Assembly (NCBI RefSeq): GCF_009727055.1
Contig: NC_052359.1
Span: 13,460,651 to 13,524,650, forward strand
Direction of reading: 5' to 3'
From: Benincasa hispida
Lineage: Eukaryota > Streptophyta > Magnoliopsida > Cucurbitales > Cucurbitaceae
Length of the DNA stretch: 64,000 nucleotides
Part shown: in pieces, positions 10,228 to 23,039 of the stretch
Numbering within the stretch: position 1 is the stretch's first letter
How the letters are laid out: every line of letters begins with the position of its first letter
Translations under genes and position numbers: made by a program
The notes under the pieces: model-generated
What the model saw: only the letters and a program-made list of their open reading frames with translations
Told to the model about the DNA's origin: nothing
Database searches by the model: none

Positions 10228-12263
10228 TGTTGGGAATGTCCTAGAACTTGCAATTTGTAAATTTCATGTTAAACATTTTATTTATCAATAAAATGTTATT
10301 GAGTATCTTATTCGATAAAGTTGTTGATATTGCATTCTCTTTGGAAAAATCCAATAAACATAACCATGGCTATAGTATGAATACGTTAACTTTATGTGGT
10401 GACATAAACAGGATCAAGTTAATAGTATATAGCCTAAATGGTCTATAAGTATATGGATGAAATTGAGTATCTCATCCTGGTAATAGTACTGGATGCGGCC
10501 CATTTTTGTATAGGTAATACAAATGATGTGATCCATAGACCATTCATGTAGAGACATGTGAGTGGTGGCATCCTATGCAATGAGTTTGCATAAAGACTAG
10601 ACCTCGAAATAGTCATTTTTTTATAACGACCGTTTATTGTTAAAACTGACTATTTCATACTAAAGTAACCTAGGATAACTCGATCTTAATTCTGAGCTAG
10701 CTATGAACTCCTGTTTATTCGAAATTGTCCTTTAATCTGCATGGGTGAGAGTAGTTCAACAACAATGCTCAATAAGCCTTCCATTTTGGGGATAAGACCA
10801 GATAGATAGCTGGGGATATAGCCTTGCGAGATGGAATTCACCTCTACCCGTCTTAGGGTTAGCAGATAGGTTGTTCTCTTAAGTGCTAATTCCTGGTCTT
10901 GAATAATCGGGGTCTCGCCCTCTCATGATAGAGAGGGACATGATTCATAAGTGGTATTATGAATCAGTTGTTCATTAGAGGGTCAGTAGGAGCTTCAGAA
11001 ACAAGATGTATTTACAGGGGTAAAATAGTAATTTTGACCTAACTATAAATACGAACGACCTGTGAAGGATCGACTTACTGATTATGGTTAATATGGACAT
11101 AAATACATCTATAGTGAGGAGAGTGCAACTATCGAGCTATAGTGGTGAGCCTTGATAGTTAACAAAAAGTAATTAATTCGGTTTAAAGAGTTTAACCAAT
11201 TGATTACAAATCGTTGGAGCTCATGATCTGTAAGATCAGTAGATTCCTCTACTAGCTCATAAATTGGAATAACAAATTGAGTATTGATCAGATGTATATT
11301 GAATTTAGGGTTTTGAATTTGAAATGTTCAAATTCAGTTTTAGGGTTTTCAATTGATTGTATACGATGCAATTAAAACGTTTAATTTAGTCGAAACTAAA
11401 ACAAGATTGGAGCATAAATTAATATTTAAATTATGATTTAAATATTAATTATATGAAATTGAATCATATTGGTGGAATTAGTGTTTTATTAATTTAATAT
11501 TAAGATATTAAATTAATATTTTTAATTTAAAATATGTCATAACTTTTAATAATAAAAATTACTTTCACTGTTCTTTTAAATCTATTTTTAAAAAATTTGA
11601 GGNNNNNNNNNNNNNNNNNNNNATATTAAAAAAAAAAATTTAAAAATTTAAATTAGTTTTATTTAAATTAATTATTTTTAATTAATTTTATAAAACTAAA
11701 TTTTAAATAAAATAGTTTTATTTAAAAGAAAAAATAATTTTGTGGAAATTGATTAAAGTTAGTGGATTTTTCTAAAAAATTGGAAAAATCCACTAACATC
11801 TTTTGGGTGGTTAATCACCCAAATCCACCATTAGATCTTTAATCAATTCCAAGTAGGAGCTACCCTACATGCGACCATGTTCTAATGCATGAAATCAGTC
11901 TAATAAAGACACTTCATGCATGGAATTAAGAGAGAATTCTGAGATTTTTATCTAAGTTGCTGCAAAACTGAAAACCCTATTACATCGTCTCAAGTTCATC
12001 CTCAATTCAGATTAATTAGAGTGTTTCCACCACACATTCCTTCTTGAGCATAGTGGAGAAGATGTTGCTGGTGGTCTACTTGAAGAATCAAGCTCAAACT
12101 TGTGGAAATTATGTTGAATTTGTGGAAGAGATCTTCAAAGGTAATGTTTGGTTCAAACCCCTTATGAAAGCATCATGAGTAACATGTTTGAAACTCAAAT
12201 TAAGTGTAGTTTAAGTGCTTATTGATTATGAGTTCTTCCATTACATGTAATATTACTCCTTCA
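10228..12263 (+). repeat. 5' LTR of Copia-B
   Basis: It starts TGTTGGGAATGTCC and ends ACTCCTTCA just before the PBS. It matches the 3' LTR along its whole length and contains the 20-N gap at 11603-11622 in an AT-rich part. It is about 140 bases longer than the 3' copy, mostly around the gap and near 11790. Confidence 0.9.
11603..11622. other. Assembly gap (20 N)
   Basis: Twenty consecutive N in an AT-rich part of the LTR. The 3' LTR near 22190 has little matching sequence around this point, so the gap may flank an insertion or a low-complexity run. Confidence 0.99.
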
Positions 12264-12265
12264 AT

Positions 12266-12279
12266 TGGTATTAGAGTAT
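12266..12279 (+). other. Primer binding site of Copia-B (tRNA-iMet type)
   Basis: It reads TGGTATTAGAGTAT, against the common TGGTATCAGAGC; the two differences are C-to-T. It starts two bases after the 5' LTR. Confidence 0.8.
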
Positions 12280-14260
12280 GATTTAAGTGCTTAACTATTG
12301 TTAATTTGAGTTTGGTGGTTGAATTTCTAAGCATGTTTAAATTTGTGACGGATATGGTTTAAATTCAACTTTGGCATTTAAATTCTCTTTGATTCCTTGG
12401 TTAAATTTGTAATTGGCTCTTGTTTAATGAGCTTATATATATGTTCAAGGGTCTGTAATTTATTTTGAGTCATTAGAGTTGAAATTAAGTTGTAATTGAA
12501 GAAAGAAGTGAAGAAGGCCGAGTTGCAGAAAACTGGATCGTGAGCTTCTGCCCAGGTAGCGTTGCAACACTGCTCTTGAGTGTCATGATGCTGCTCATAG
12601 TCGAGCGAGGAACGAGTTTCATCGAGGAGTGAGGATCAAGTTTTTCTTTCAACCAGCCGTCGAGGATTGAGTTTCAATTGAACCAGACGAGTTTGATCGG
12701 CTTGACGAACATTGATCGAGCAAGAAAATGAGTTCTGGTCCGGTTTGACGTTCGAGTGAGCAAGATTTGAATCAGTTCGATCGATTCTCTTCTTGTCCGG
12801 TCCGGTTTGAGTCGGTTCGAGCAGTTCTCCCCAATATGAAGCTGTTTTATTATACAATTTTGTAATAATTTAGTATTTTGTTTGTCTAGAATGCCAAAGT
12901 TGAACCATATTAGTATTATTTAATTATTTTATGCATGTGATGTATATTATTTTTGAAGTAAAACATGTTTATACATATTGTATGTCATTTAGATTTAAAA
13001 TCCCACCATAGGTAAACATGTTATGCATTATTGTATGTTATAATTAGTTATAATATATAGTATGCATGTTTTAGGGTTTGTTAAATAATTGATGTAATTG
13101 ATTTTGAATACCTTTGAAGCATGTTATGGTAGGTTAAAGCATGTTTATTTCATAAGTTTGTTATAAAATAAAATTAGACTTTAAAATCCATAACAAAGAT
13201 AAACAACATGCTCACTTAGGTTAACAACTAGTTTTAACAGTTAAAATAGATTGTTACCTTATAAAATTTGGTTACAAACTCAAATCTCATAAAGCTGTCT
13301 AAGGCTGGGGGTACTTAAGTTGACGGTTTACGTAACACCTCCTGCCTGGGGATTATGACCGAAATATTGAGCATTATTAACTGATTTTATGAGCTTGCGT
13401 GAGTGGTGTGAGATTTAAAACTAGTTTAAACACTTAAACATCGAGGTTAATATCCAAATATAAATGTTATACTTGGATAAAAATCAAATAGACTTAGGTT
13501 GTTTAAAGTTAGCCATTTCTAAACCTAAGTAAATAAACATCCAAACATTTAGAACACTTTAGTGGGAGATTAACAATATATTCGATATATATTTATTAGC
13601 TCTCATGTCCCCAAGAGTTCGCACCGTGAGATTCATGCTCGCTTCGTGTCGCTTTTACCGCGATTACTCCATTCAGAAAGTGTTTGCATGGGTCAATAAC
13701 AAGGTGAATGAGGGAAGTAGTTCACAGTAAGTGGGTGAAGGAAATATGTCAACATTATCCTACGGTCTCCTCCATTAGTTTAAACCATGAGATTCCTATG
13801 TTTCACTTGCTATCGTTTTTAGGTACCCCTAGCCAGTCGTTAACCATGGTGATCCCTACGGAGGGTTATAACATAGGATTTGGAACAACCCAAACTTTAG
13901 AAATGAATAGGGTCTTATAGTTCCGTCTTGGATATTGTCTTCCACCTTGGGGGCATATTCATACCGTTCTATAAGATCTAAAAATGGCGGATCATACTTA
14001 CAAGAATTACTATTTGTTAGTAAAGATCTTGACCGAAAACTATAACCAAATGTACTATAGGAAAAAAGGTTATTACGATATAGTATTTGGTCAAGATTGT
14101 GTTGCTTCAGTGAAAGTTTTTTTGACTGCTCTACAGTAGAAACTATTCTGAATCACTGAAGTATCGTTGCAAAATAAATTAAAAAAAGGGTACTTTATTT
14201 CTTTGCTAAAAATCAGATTAAGATGCATAAGTTTAATAGAATTTGTTTAATTTTTCAGCA
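12280..14260 (+). other. Long untranslated leader of Copia-B
   Basis: About 2 kb between PBS and gag with no supported ORF. It holds AT-rich stretches, a GT/CG-richer part at 12520-12840, and a segment at 13600-14120 that looks like the standard leader of this cucurbit Copia family (recognition from memory). Short ORFs here look like chance. Confidence 0.6.
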
Positions 14261-15140
14261 ATGTCAAATTCAATTACACAACTGCTCGCTTATGATAAGT
14301 TTAATGGAGAAGGATATTCAAACTGGAAATTCAACATAAATACAATATTGGTTGTGGATGATCTGAGGTTTGTGTTAACGGAGGAATGTCCTCTGATTCC
14401 TAGTACAATAGCAAACCAAAATGTTCGGGACATCTATGATCGGTGGGTTAGGGATAATGAAAAAGCCAGGGCTTATATCTTAGCAAGTATATCTGATGTA
14501 CTTAATAAGAAACATGAAGTAATGCCCACTGCCTGTGAGTTAATGGCGTCGCTCCAAGAGATGTTCGGGCAACTGTCACCCTTTGTTCGACATGAAGCCA
14601 TTAAGTATGTTTATAGTACTCGCATGAAAGATGATACCAACGTTAGAGAACACGTTCTCGATATGATGGTCCATTTTAATATTGCTGAGGCTCATGGGGC
14701 AACAATAGATGAAACCAGTCAAGTTAGTATGATATTAGAATCTCTTCCAAAGAGTTATCTACTTTTCCGAACTAATGCTGTTATGAAAAAAATTACTTAC
14801 AATTTGACTACACTGTTGAACGAATTACAGACGTATCAGTCTATGATGAAACTTAAAGAAAGTGAAGTAAATGTTATTTCACAACCTAAAAACTTTCTCA
14901 AGGGTTATTCGTCTGGAACAAAACCCACTGATAAAAGGGAAGTCTGTTCCCTCATCTTCAAAAGACAAAAATGTATAAATGAAGAAAAAGGGTAAAGGGA
15001 ATAAGAAAACCACTGCAAAGAAAAATAAAAACAAAGCTCCCAAAGGGAAATGTTTCCATTGCGGAGAGGATGGGCACTGGAAACGCAACTGCCCAAAGTA
15101 TTTAGCAAAAAAGAAAGCGGAAAAGACGAACCAAGGTAAA
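14261..15140 (+). pseudogene. Copia-B gag
   Basis: ATG at 14261 opens MSNSITQLLAYDKFNGEGY, then a gag core of the UBN2/Retrotran_gag_2 type (EEMFGQLSPFVRHEAIKY-like; LNELQTYQSMM). The frame breaks near 14960-14990. The next frame carries a Lys-rich stretch and a zinc knuckle CFHCGEDGHWKRNC (15048-15090), a perfect CX2CX4HX4C. It forms the particle and binds RNA in an intact element. An upstream in-frame TTG at 14243 is not a credible start. Confidence 0.88.
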
Positions 15141-16590
15141 TCAGATTTACTAGTAGTTGAAATATGTCTAGTGGAGAATACTCACCTAATCTGGATATTA
15201 GATTTGGGCGCCGCTAATCATGTTTGCACTTTTCTACAGGAAACTAGTTCTTGGAAATAACTTTCTGAACAAGAAATGACATTCAAGGTGGGAACGGGAG
15301 AAGTCATTTCGGCTCATGCAGTGGGAGATGTTAAGCTATTTTTTGGAGAATCACCCATTTTACTTAGAAATGTATATTATGTACCTAAGATGAAAAGAAA
15401 CTTAATCTCCATTTTCTGTTTGCTAGAAAATATGTATAGAATATCTTTTGAATCTAATGAAGTGTTTTTTTTTTCGAGAGGTGTTCATATTTGTTCTGCA
15501 AGACTCGAAAATAACTTGTACATATTAAAACCAACTGAAGCAAAGGCCATTCTAAATATAGAGATGTTTAAAACGACTGAGACTCAAAACAAGAGATGAA
15601 AAATTTCTCTTAACACCTATTTTTGGCACCTCAGACTTGGTCACATTAATCTCAACATGATTGAGAGATTGGTTAAAAGCAGTCATCTAAATCAGTTAGA
15701 GGATAGTTCTTTACCTCCATGTGAATCATATCTTGAGGGAAAAATGACGAAAAGATCTTTTTCTGGAAAAGGTTTTCGTGCAAAAAACCTCTCGAACTTA
15801 TACATTCCGACTTATATAGTCCGTTGAGTATAAAAGCACGAGGAGGATATCAATATTTTGTCAATTTTATTGATGATTACTCTAGATATGGCTACATTTA
15901 CTTAATAACTCACAAGTTTAAAACTTTTGAAAAGTTCAAAGAATTTAAGTCTGAGATTGAAAATTTTTAAGTAAAAGAATTAAAACACTTCGATCTGATC
16001 GAGGTAGTGAGTCTATGGATTTACAATTCCAGAACTATCTAATAGAACATGGAATTCAATCCCAGATCACTGCACCTGAAACACCATAACAAAACGTTGT
16101 TGCAGAAAGGAGAAATTGAACATTATTAGACATGGTCCGATCAATGATGAGTTACGCTCAGTTACCTTAATCCTTTTGGGGGTATGCAGTACAGACTGTG
16201 GTATATATTCTGAATGTCGTCCTTCAAAAAGTGTTTCAGAAACACCACATGAGTTATGAAAAGGACGCAAAAGTAGTTTACGTCATTTTCGTATCTGGGG
16301 TTGTCCAACACACGTGTTGGTACAAAATCCTAAAAAACTATAAACACGTTCGAAGTTATGCCTTTTTGTGGGATACCTAGAAGAAACAAAAGGAGGATTA
16401 TTCTAAGAGTTGTTGATCAAGCTGGTCCATCAACAATTGTTGTTACCTCGTCACGTCCTTCTCAAGAGTTGAGTATACCTCGACGTAGTGGGAGGATTAT
16501 CCAGTAACCTGAATGCTATATGGGTTTAACAAAAACTCAAAACATCATACATGATTATGGTTTAAAGGATCCATTAACCTTTAAAAAGGC
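15141..16590 (+). pseudogene. Copia-B protease, GAG-pre-integrase and integrase, decayed
   Basis: Protease: WILDLGAANHVC (about 15195-15230); the usual catalytic D-S-G is D-L-G, so the active site is damaged, and a stop follows at 15258. A second piece (15276-15599) reads MTFKVGTGEVISAHAVGDV and NVYYVPKMKRNLISI. Then FWHLRLGHINLNMIERL is the integrase zinc-binding start (HHCC). The catalytic core (about 15800-16110) is recognisable but full of stops and shifts. VQNPKKL, then FVGYLEETKGG near 16320-16390, marks the integrase end. The last residues (KKALVKE near 16590) run into the inserted LTR. Confidence 0.82.
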
Positions 16591-16595
16591 ATTGG
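16591..16595. repeat. Target site duplication (left) of LTR-C
   Basis: attgg pairs with aatgg at 18643-18647. Rejoining gives the reading K-A-M-E-D-V-D expected between integrase and RT in this Copia family. Confidence 0.78.
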
Positions 16596-18642
16596 TGAAG
16601 GAATAAACAAACAGAGATCTCCATGAGCAGCGGAAGTGGATCATTCCAAATTCCATTCCAAATAAACACAACGATTACAGTCTTAAACGAAAACATACAG
16701 ATTATGCATCAATAGAAATTACAACATGCTACAATAGGATTCAAGAGATAGAGTATGCGTACCTTTGAAGAACTATTCTTCAAGTATCCCTCGACCAGTC
16801 TCTAATGCGTCCAACGCAACCCTTGAACACAACGAACAAAATAGCAACAACACGAACAACTAGATGCTCTTCGAACCCAATCGAGTCCAGCTCGATTCAT
16901 GACCAGAGTTAGAACACCACCACAAATGTTACCTTGGTATTCTCGGTGTGAGAATCTAGGAGTTTTGGGCTCTGTATGATCTTGGATTGAGGAAGACAGG
17001 TATGCGATTGAGTAGATGATTGAGTAAGTGGGAGATAAGAACACTGTTTATCGCATAGACAATGTACTCGATCATTTAGTAAATGGAAGCCTATCGCATA
17101 GACTTTATACTCGATCGTGTAGTCATGATCAAAAAGAGTAACTATCGTATAGTCAACTCTAAACGATTGTTTAGACTCTCAACGACTATCGTTATTAAAA
17201 ACATTTTTACTTGATAGCCTAATCCGTGAGAATTCCCGAATGGAACCAACTACTTTTTGGAAAATAATTTTTTTCTTTTATCTTACGGTTACCATAAACT
17301 TCCAATAACTCCCACTGCAAACGATTATTAGAGAAAAATAATTTATTAATCATATATTAATATATTAATAAATAAATATGATAACCAACTTATCATATTA
17401 TATTTATAACCTATAGTTTTTAATATTTCATCATATGAAACATATAAACCATAGTTCTTTTCTATTTTATGGTACTTTAATATAAATCACACTTATATTA
17501 ATTCCTCCACTTAATGTATCTAATACATCACACCAATTATATCACATATAATTGAATTTTCTCTTGTTAATTTGAACACTTCAAACTAACCCAAAATCTG
17601 ATTCTCAACTTGAACCCATTGAGCTACCAAGAGGACCTCATGAACCTGTGCTTGAAGCTCCAATGGTACGTGAATAACTGACTAACCTCTTTAGTCATGA
17701 GATCCACCATCCGTTAACTCCCAGACACTCCACTAAAGATCAACAGCTTCACTCTTCTCACTACAGGTATATTTCTTTGTCCACATGACCAATCAATAGT
17801 GCGATAACTCTTCACAAATCGCTCATAAGTATAGTTGAACCAATTTACCCTTTTGCCCCTATAGTTACATCTAACTCCTTAAGTACCACTAATTTCTCTA
17901 ATGAACAATAAGTCATAGTCCTACTATGACTGAGTCCTCTCTTCTAAAGAAAGGGTGTGACCACTATGTTCAAGATCTGTAATCAAACCCTTAAGGGAGC
18001 AATTTATCTACTTACCTCTGCTTCAGGGAAGGAGTGAATTCCATCTTGTGTAACTTAGTTCCTAGCTCCCTAATCAGACGAATCCCCAAAAATATAAGCT
18101 TGTTGAGTTGGCAATCTGGCCACTCTCACCCATACTAATCAAATGACTGTCTTCATAGGTAGAAGTTTCCAAAACACTCAGGATTAAGGTCATGTCACCT
18201 ATGGTCGTTTTAGTGAGATGTAAGTCTCAATTATCAATGGTGTTATATAAAGAGACTAATCATCTCGTGGTCCGTTCTTATACAAACTTTTTGTATAGGA
18301 CACCCCTACTCGCATGTCTCCATATGAATGGTTAGGATCAGACTATTTATAGTACTTTACAACACTTGTAAAAATCTACAAAGCGGGCCGTATCCATAGT
18401 GTCACGAGGATAAGGTATCCCTCATTTATCCTTATACTATGAACCATTTAGGTTATTACTTAAGGCATGATTCACTTGTATATCTCACATACGTGCTTAA
18501 GTTACATGAAATAACCATGGATCTTAGTTGATTGGATATGAGTAAATGCAAATAAAATATCATTTATTTTATTAATAACAATGTGTACAAACTGTTTACA
18601 AACTACGAGACCACTAGGAGAACTAGGACACCAATCCTAACA
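16596..18642 (-). repeat. Solo Copia-type LTR (LTR-C) inserted in Copia-B
   Basis: On the minus strand it starts TGTTAGGATTGGTGTCC and ends TTTATTCCTTCA. It shares landmarks with LTR-A and LTR-G (GTAGTTTGTAAACAG; gcccgcttt block; CTCATGGA near the 3' end). The 5-bp duplication is attgg/aatgg. No internal region follows, so it is solo. The 80-aa minus ORF at 16802-17044 lies inside it and is not a gene. Confidence 0.88.
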
Positions 18643-18647
18643 AATGG

Positions 18648-18685
18648 AAGATGTTGATAGGGAACATGGGATAAATGCTATGGAC
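18648..18685 (+). pseudogene. Copia-B pol stub between two insertions
   Basis: Only about 38 bases survive between LTR-C and the MITE. They read E-D-V-D-R-E-H-G-I-N-A-M-D in frame with the expected lead-in to RT. Confidence 0.75.
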
Positions 18686-19294
18686 TAGGGTGTTCATGGG
18701 TTGGGTTGGGTTGAAATATTTTTTAGACCCAACCCAATTATTCGGGTTGTAAATTTTTTCAACCAAAATAACTCTTATTAAAAAATAAACCCAACCCAAC
18801 CCAACCATGAAATATTTGGGTTGGGTTGGTTCGGGTTAATCAGGTCATTTAGTTAAAATTTTGTTCTAAAAAGTAGCAAAACGTAAATATGTAAAAATCT
18901 AATTTAATTATTTTCATATATTGAATTAAGATTAACAACTCAATTTTAATTTATATAGCGATTTTTTTTCTAAAGTACAAAGAAACTACTTTTAAGAGTT
19001 GTTGAAGAATAAACTATTAAAAAAATATTGAAATTAAATAAAATTAAAATCAATATATATATAAATAATTGTGTTAGAAATAATAAAACATACATTTTAA
19101 GTTAATAATAAATTTGGGTTGGTTTGGGTTGGTTTGAGTTATATTAGGTGAACCCATGAACCAACCCAACTTTTAAAATTTTCATTTATTTGAACCCAAC
19201 CCAATCCAAATGAGTTGATAACCCAACCCAAACCACACGGGTTGGGTTGGGTTAATTGGTTTTTTCGAGTCATCGGATTTTTTGAACACCTCTT
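18686..19294. mobile_element. hAT-type MITE with GGGTTGGGTT-rich ends
   Basis: The left end TAGGGTGTTCATGGG and right end TGAACACCTCTT are inverted (TAGGGTGTTCA resembles the hAT consensus end). The flanks ctatggac (18678-18685) and ccatggac (19295-19302) form an 8-bp duplication with one mismatch, as hAT elements make. Removing it restores A-M-D-V-E-M in the Copia RT. The interior is AT-rich with inverted arms of repeated GGGTTGGGTT. It encodes no transposase. Confidence 0.82.
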
Positions 19295-20010
19295 CCATGG
19301 ACGTTGAAATGGCAATGTACTTCAATTTTATTTGGGAACTTATAGATCAACCACATGGAGTTAAACCTATAGGTTGCAAATGGATCTATAAAAGAAAAAG
19401 AGACCAAACTGGCAAGGTGCAAACCTACAAAGCCAGACTCGTGGCAAAAGGTTTTACCCAAAGAAAAGGGGTTGATTATGAAGAAACTTTTTCTCTTGTT
19501 GCCATGATAAAATCTATAAGAATACTTCTATCCATTGCCACATATTATGACTATGAAACATGGCAAATGGATGTCAAGACCTGAAAGTATTTTTATATCT
19601 TAACCAGAAGGGTTCATTGAACAAGGACAAGAACATAAAGTCTGTAAGCTTAAACGATCTATTTATGGGTTGAAGAAAGCTTCAAGATCTTGGAATATAA
19701 GATTTGATTGTCAAATCTTATGGCTTTGAACAGAATGTTGACGAACCTTGTGTATACAAGAAAATAGTCAATAAAACTGTAGCATTCTTGGTGCTTTATG
19801 TTGATGGTATCTTGCTCATTGGGAATGAGACAAGCTTCTTTGCTGACGTAAATAGATGGTTAGCAACACAGTTCCGAATGAAAGATTTGGGTGATGCTCA
19901 ATATGTGCTAGGGATACAAATTTTCCGAAATTGAAAGAATAAAACCCTAGCACTATCTCAAGCATCTTATATTGACAAAATATTGTCAAGGTATAATATG
20001 CAAATTCCAA
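19295..20010 (+). pseudogene. Copia-B reverse transcriptase
   Basis: MDVEMAMYFNFIWELIDQP (from 19297), then GVKPIGCKWIYKRKRDQ and ARLVAKGFTQRKGVDYEET, is standard Copia RT. The frame breaks near 19584. IYGLKKASRSWNIRF-like residues near 19660-19700 follow. 19704-19934 carries LVLYVDGILLIGNE, where the catalytic YVDD is YVDG, so the enzyme would be inactive. A stop follows VLGIQIFRN. Confidence 0.88.
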
Positions 20011-20017
20011 AAAAGTT

Positions 20018-20769
20018 ATGTTGCCTTTTAGACATAGAATTCATTTGTCAAATGAACAAAGTCCTAAGACACCTCAAGATATTGAGGAAATGAAAAGAAT
20101 TCCATATGCATCTGTAGTTGAGAGTTTGATATACACAATGTTATGTACACGTTCTGACATATACTTTGCAGTTGGAATCGTCAGCAGGTTCCAATCCAAT
20201 CCAGGACACAGTTATGGATTGCTTTAAAAAACATCTTCAAGTATCTAAGGAGAACGAGGGACTATGTGCTTGTGTATGGACCTAAGGATTTGATCCTTAC
20301 TGGATACACTGATTTTGATTTTCAGATTGACGTAGATTCTAGAAACTCTACTTCGGGATCAGTTTTCACTCCCAATGGAGAAGCTATAGTTTAGAGAATC
20401 ATTAAACAAAGTTGAATCGCTGACTCCACGATGGAAGCAGAATACATAGCTGCATGTGAAGCCGCTAAGGAAGCAGTATGGCTACACAAATTCTTGGCTG
20501 ACTTAGAAGTAGTTCCATATATGCACCTACCCATCACATTATATTGTGACAGTAGTGGTGTCGTTGCAAACTCCAAAGAACCAAGGAGTCACAAACGTGG
20601 AAAACATATTGAAAGCAAGTGCCATCTCATCAGTGAGATAATACACCGAGTATACGTGATCGTCACGAAGATAGCCTCTGAAGAAAACCTTGCTGATCCA
20701 TTTACAAAGGCTCTTTCGCCTAAAGTGTTTGAGGGACACCTGGTTGGACTAGGACTACGAGCAACATAA
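20018..20769 (+). pseudogene. Copia-B RNase H domain
   Basis: After QSPKTPQDIEEMKRIPYAS and the SIYFAVGIVSRFQSNPG-like stretch the frame shifts at 20227. TGYTDFDFQIDVDSRNSTS (about 20300-20355) has the first catalytic Asp region. 20431-20769 reads MEAEYIAACEAAKEAVWL (catalytic Glu) and LYCDSSGVVANSKEPRSH (third Asp), and ends GHLVGLGLRAT-stop at the pol terminus. At least two stops interrupt it. Confidence 0.88.
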
Positions 20770-20898
20770 TCTAAGGTAATTGGGAGAATAACTATAGTAT
20801 TATAAATGCCCCAATTTATTGTATTTTCCCTTTATGTTTCTCAACAATATAAACATTGTATATATTTGTATATTTATTCTCACTGGAGTTTTAATCCA

Positions 20899-20908
20899 TG
20901 TGGGAGAT
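20899..20908 (+). other. Polypurine tract of Copia-B
   Basis: TGTGGGAGAT directly precedes the 3' LTR start. GTGGGAGA is the usual PPT of this family and primes plus-strand cDNA. Confidence 0.8.
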
Positions 20909-22801
20909 TTTTGGGAATGTCCTAGAGCTCGCAGTTCGTAAATTTCATGTTAAACATTCTATTTATCAATAAAATATTATTGAGTATCTTATTTGATAAA
21001 GTTGTTGATATTGCATTCTATTTGGAAAAACCCAATGAACATATCCATAGCTATAGTATGAATAATTTAACTATATGTGGTGACATAAACAGGATCAAGT
21101 TAATAGTATATAGACTAAATGGTCTATAAGTATATGGACGAAATTGAGTATCTCATTCTGGTAACACTAATGGATGCGACCCATTTTGTATAGGTAATAC
21201 AAATTATGTGATCCACAAATCATTCATGTAGAGACATGTGATTGGAGACATCCTATGTAATGAGTTTGCATAAAGACTAGACCTCGAATCAGTCATTTTC
21301 TTTAGAAAGACCGTTTAATATTAAAACTGACTATTTCGTACTAAAGTAACCTAGGATAACTCGATCTTAATCTTGAGCTAGCTATGAACTCTTGTTTATT
21401 TGGGATTGTCCTTTGATTTGTATGGGTGAGAGTAGTCCAAAAGCACTGCTTAATAAGCCTTCCATTTTGGGGATAAGACCAGATAGATAGCTGGGGATAT
21501 AGCCTTGCGAGATGGAATTCACTCCTACTCGTCTTAGGGTTAACAGATAGGTTATTCTCTTAAGTGCTGATTCTTGGTTTTGAACAATTGGGGCTCCGCC
21601 CTTTCATGATAGAGAGGGACATGATTTATAAGTGGTATTATGAATCAGTTGTTCATTAGAGGGTCAGTGAGAGCTTAAGGAACAAGATATATTTACAAGG
21701 GTAAAACAATAATTTTGACCCAGCTGTAAATACGAAGGACCTGTGAAGGATTGACTTACTGATTATGGTTAACATAGACAAAAACAAATCTACAATGAGG
21801 AGAGTGCAACTATCGAGCTATAATGGTATGCCTTGATAGTTAACGAAAAGTAATTAATTTGGTTTAAAGAGTTTAACCAATTGATTACAAATCGTTGGAG
21901 CTCATGATCTGTAGGTCCAATAGGTCCCTCTACTAGCTCATAAATTGGTAAATTGAGTATTGATTGGATGAATTATGAATTTGAAATGTTCAAATTCGGT
22001 TTTAGGGTTTTCAATTGATTGTATATGATGTAATTAAAACGTTTAATTTAGTCGAAATTAAAACAAGATTGGAGCATAAATTAATATTTAATTTGATTTA
22101 AATATTAATTATATGAAATTGAATCATATTGGTAGAATTGGTGTTTTATTAATTTAATATTAAGATATTAAATTAATATTTTTAATTAAAAGGTTTAATT
22201 AAAAAATTGAAATTAGTTTTATTTAAATTAATTATTTAATTAATTTTATAAAACTAAATTTTAAATAAAATAGTTTTATTTAAAAGAAAAAATAATTTCA
22301 TGAAAATTGATTAAAGTTAGTGGATTTTTCCAACACCTTTTGAGTGGTTAATCATCCAAATCCACCATTAGATCTTCAATCAATTCCAAGTAGAAGCTTC
22401 CCTACATGCAACCATGTTCTAATGCATGAATTCAGTCTATATAAAGAACCTTCATGCATGGAATTAAGAGAGAATTATGAGATTTTTATCTAAGTTGCTA
22501 CAAAACTGAAAACCCTACTACACCCTGTCAAGTTCATCCTCAATTTAGGTTAATTAGAGTGTTTCCACCACACATTCCTTCTTGAGCATAGTGAAGAAGA
22601 TCTTGTTGGTGGTCTACTTGAAGATCAAGCTCAAAGTTGTGGAAATTCTGCTGAATTCGTGGAAGAGATCTTCAAAGGAAATGTTTGGTTCAAACCCCTT
22701 ATGAAAGCCTCATGAGTAGCATGTTTGAAACTCAAAATTAAGTGTACTTTAAGTGCTTATTGATTATGAATTCTTCCGTTGCATGTTATATTACTCATTC
22801 A
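20909..22801 (+). repeat. 3' LTR of Copia-B
   Basis: It starts TTTTGGGAATGTCC, with the terminal TG changed to TT, and ends TTACTCATTCA. It is collinear with the 5' LTR. It is followed by the gatcc target duplicate and then the first codons of the Gypsy-1 gag on the minus strand. Confidence 0.9.
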
Positions 22802-23039
22802 GATCCTCCATTCTTCGAGCTCTTTTCTGTTGTCTTTTTTTATTCTCTCTTTGTCTTCTGCGAAAATTACTCTCAATTTTCGGGTTGTATACAAGCTTGG
22901 GCGTAGGCCCTTCACTCATCGAACGTTTGTACCTTCTTCACAGGCAAGGTATAACACTCCAACAATCGAGATCTATAATAAAAAATGATAGCCTTAGCAC
23001 ACTTGGTTACCACAATCCCCAACAATGACGTCAAAAGCT
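22802..23039 (-). other. Gypsy-1 gag start codon, leader and primer binding site
   Basis: The minus-strand ATG at 22811-22809 matches the gag start of the second copy at 28000-27998. The leader runs to the PBS at 23033-23017, reading TGACGTCATTGTTGGGG. Plant tRNA-Asp predicts TGGCGCCGTTGCCGGGG; all differences are transitions. Confidence 0.75.

Larger units (their letters stand above)
10228..22801 (+). mobile_element. Complete but dead Copia retrotransposon (Copia-B)
   Basis: It has paired LTRs (10228-12263 and 20909-22801), a tRNA-iMet-type PBS, a polypurine tract, and gag-PR-IN-RT-RH in Copia order. A one-mismatch 5-bp duplication flanks it. It sits in the gag start of Gypsy-1 in the opposite orientation. 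A minus-strand solo LTR (16596-18642) and a MITE (18686-19294) interrupt it between integrase and RT. By hand count the two LTRs differ at roughly 15 of the first 185 aligned bases, so the insertion is old. Confidence 0.9.

Noticed and set aside
18686..19294. GGGTTGGGTT runs as an interstitial telomere repeat
   Set aside because: Plant telomeres are TTTAGGG. Here the unit is GGGTTGGGTT, arranged as inverted arms with an 8-bp target duplication, so it is a MITE.
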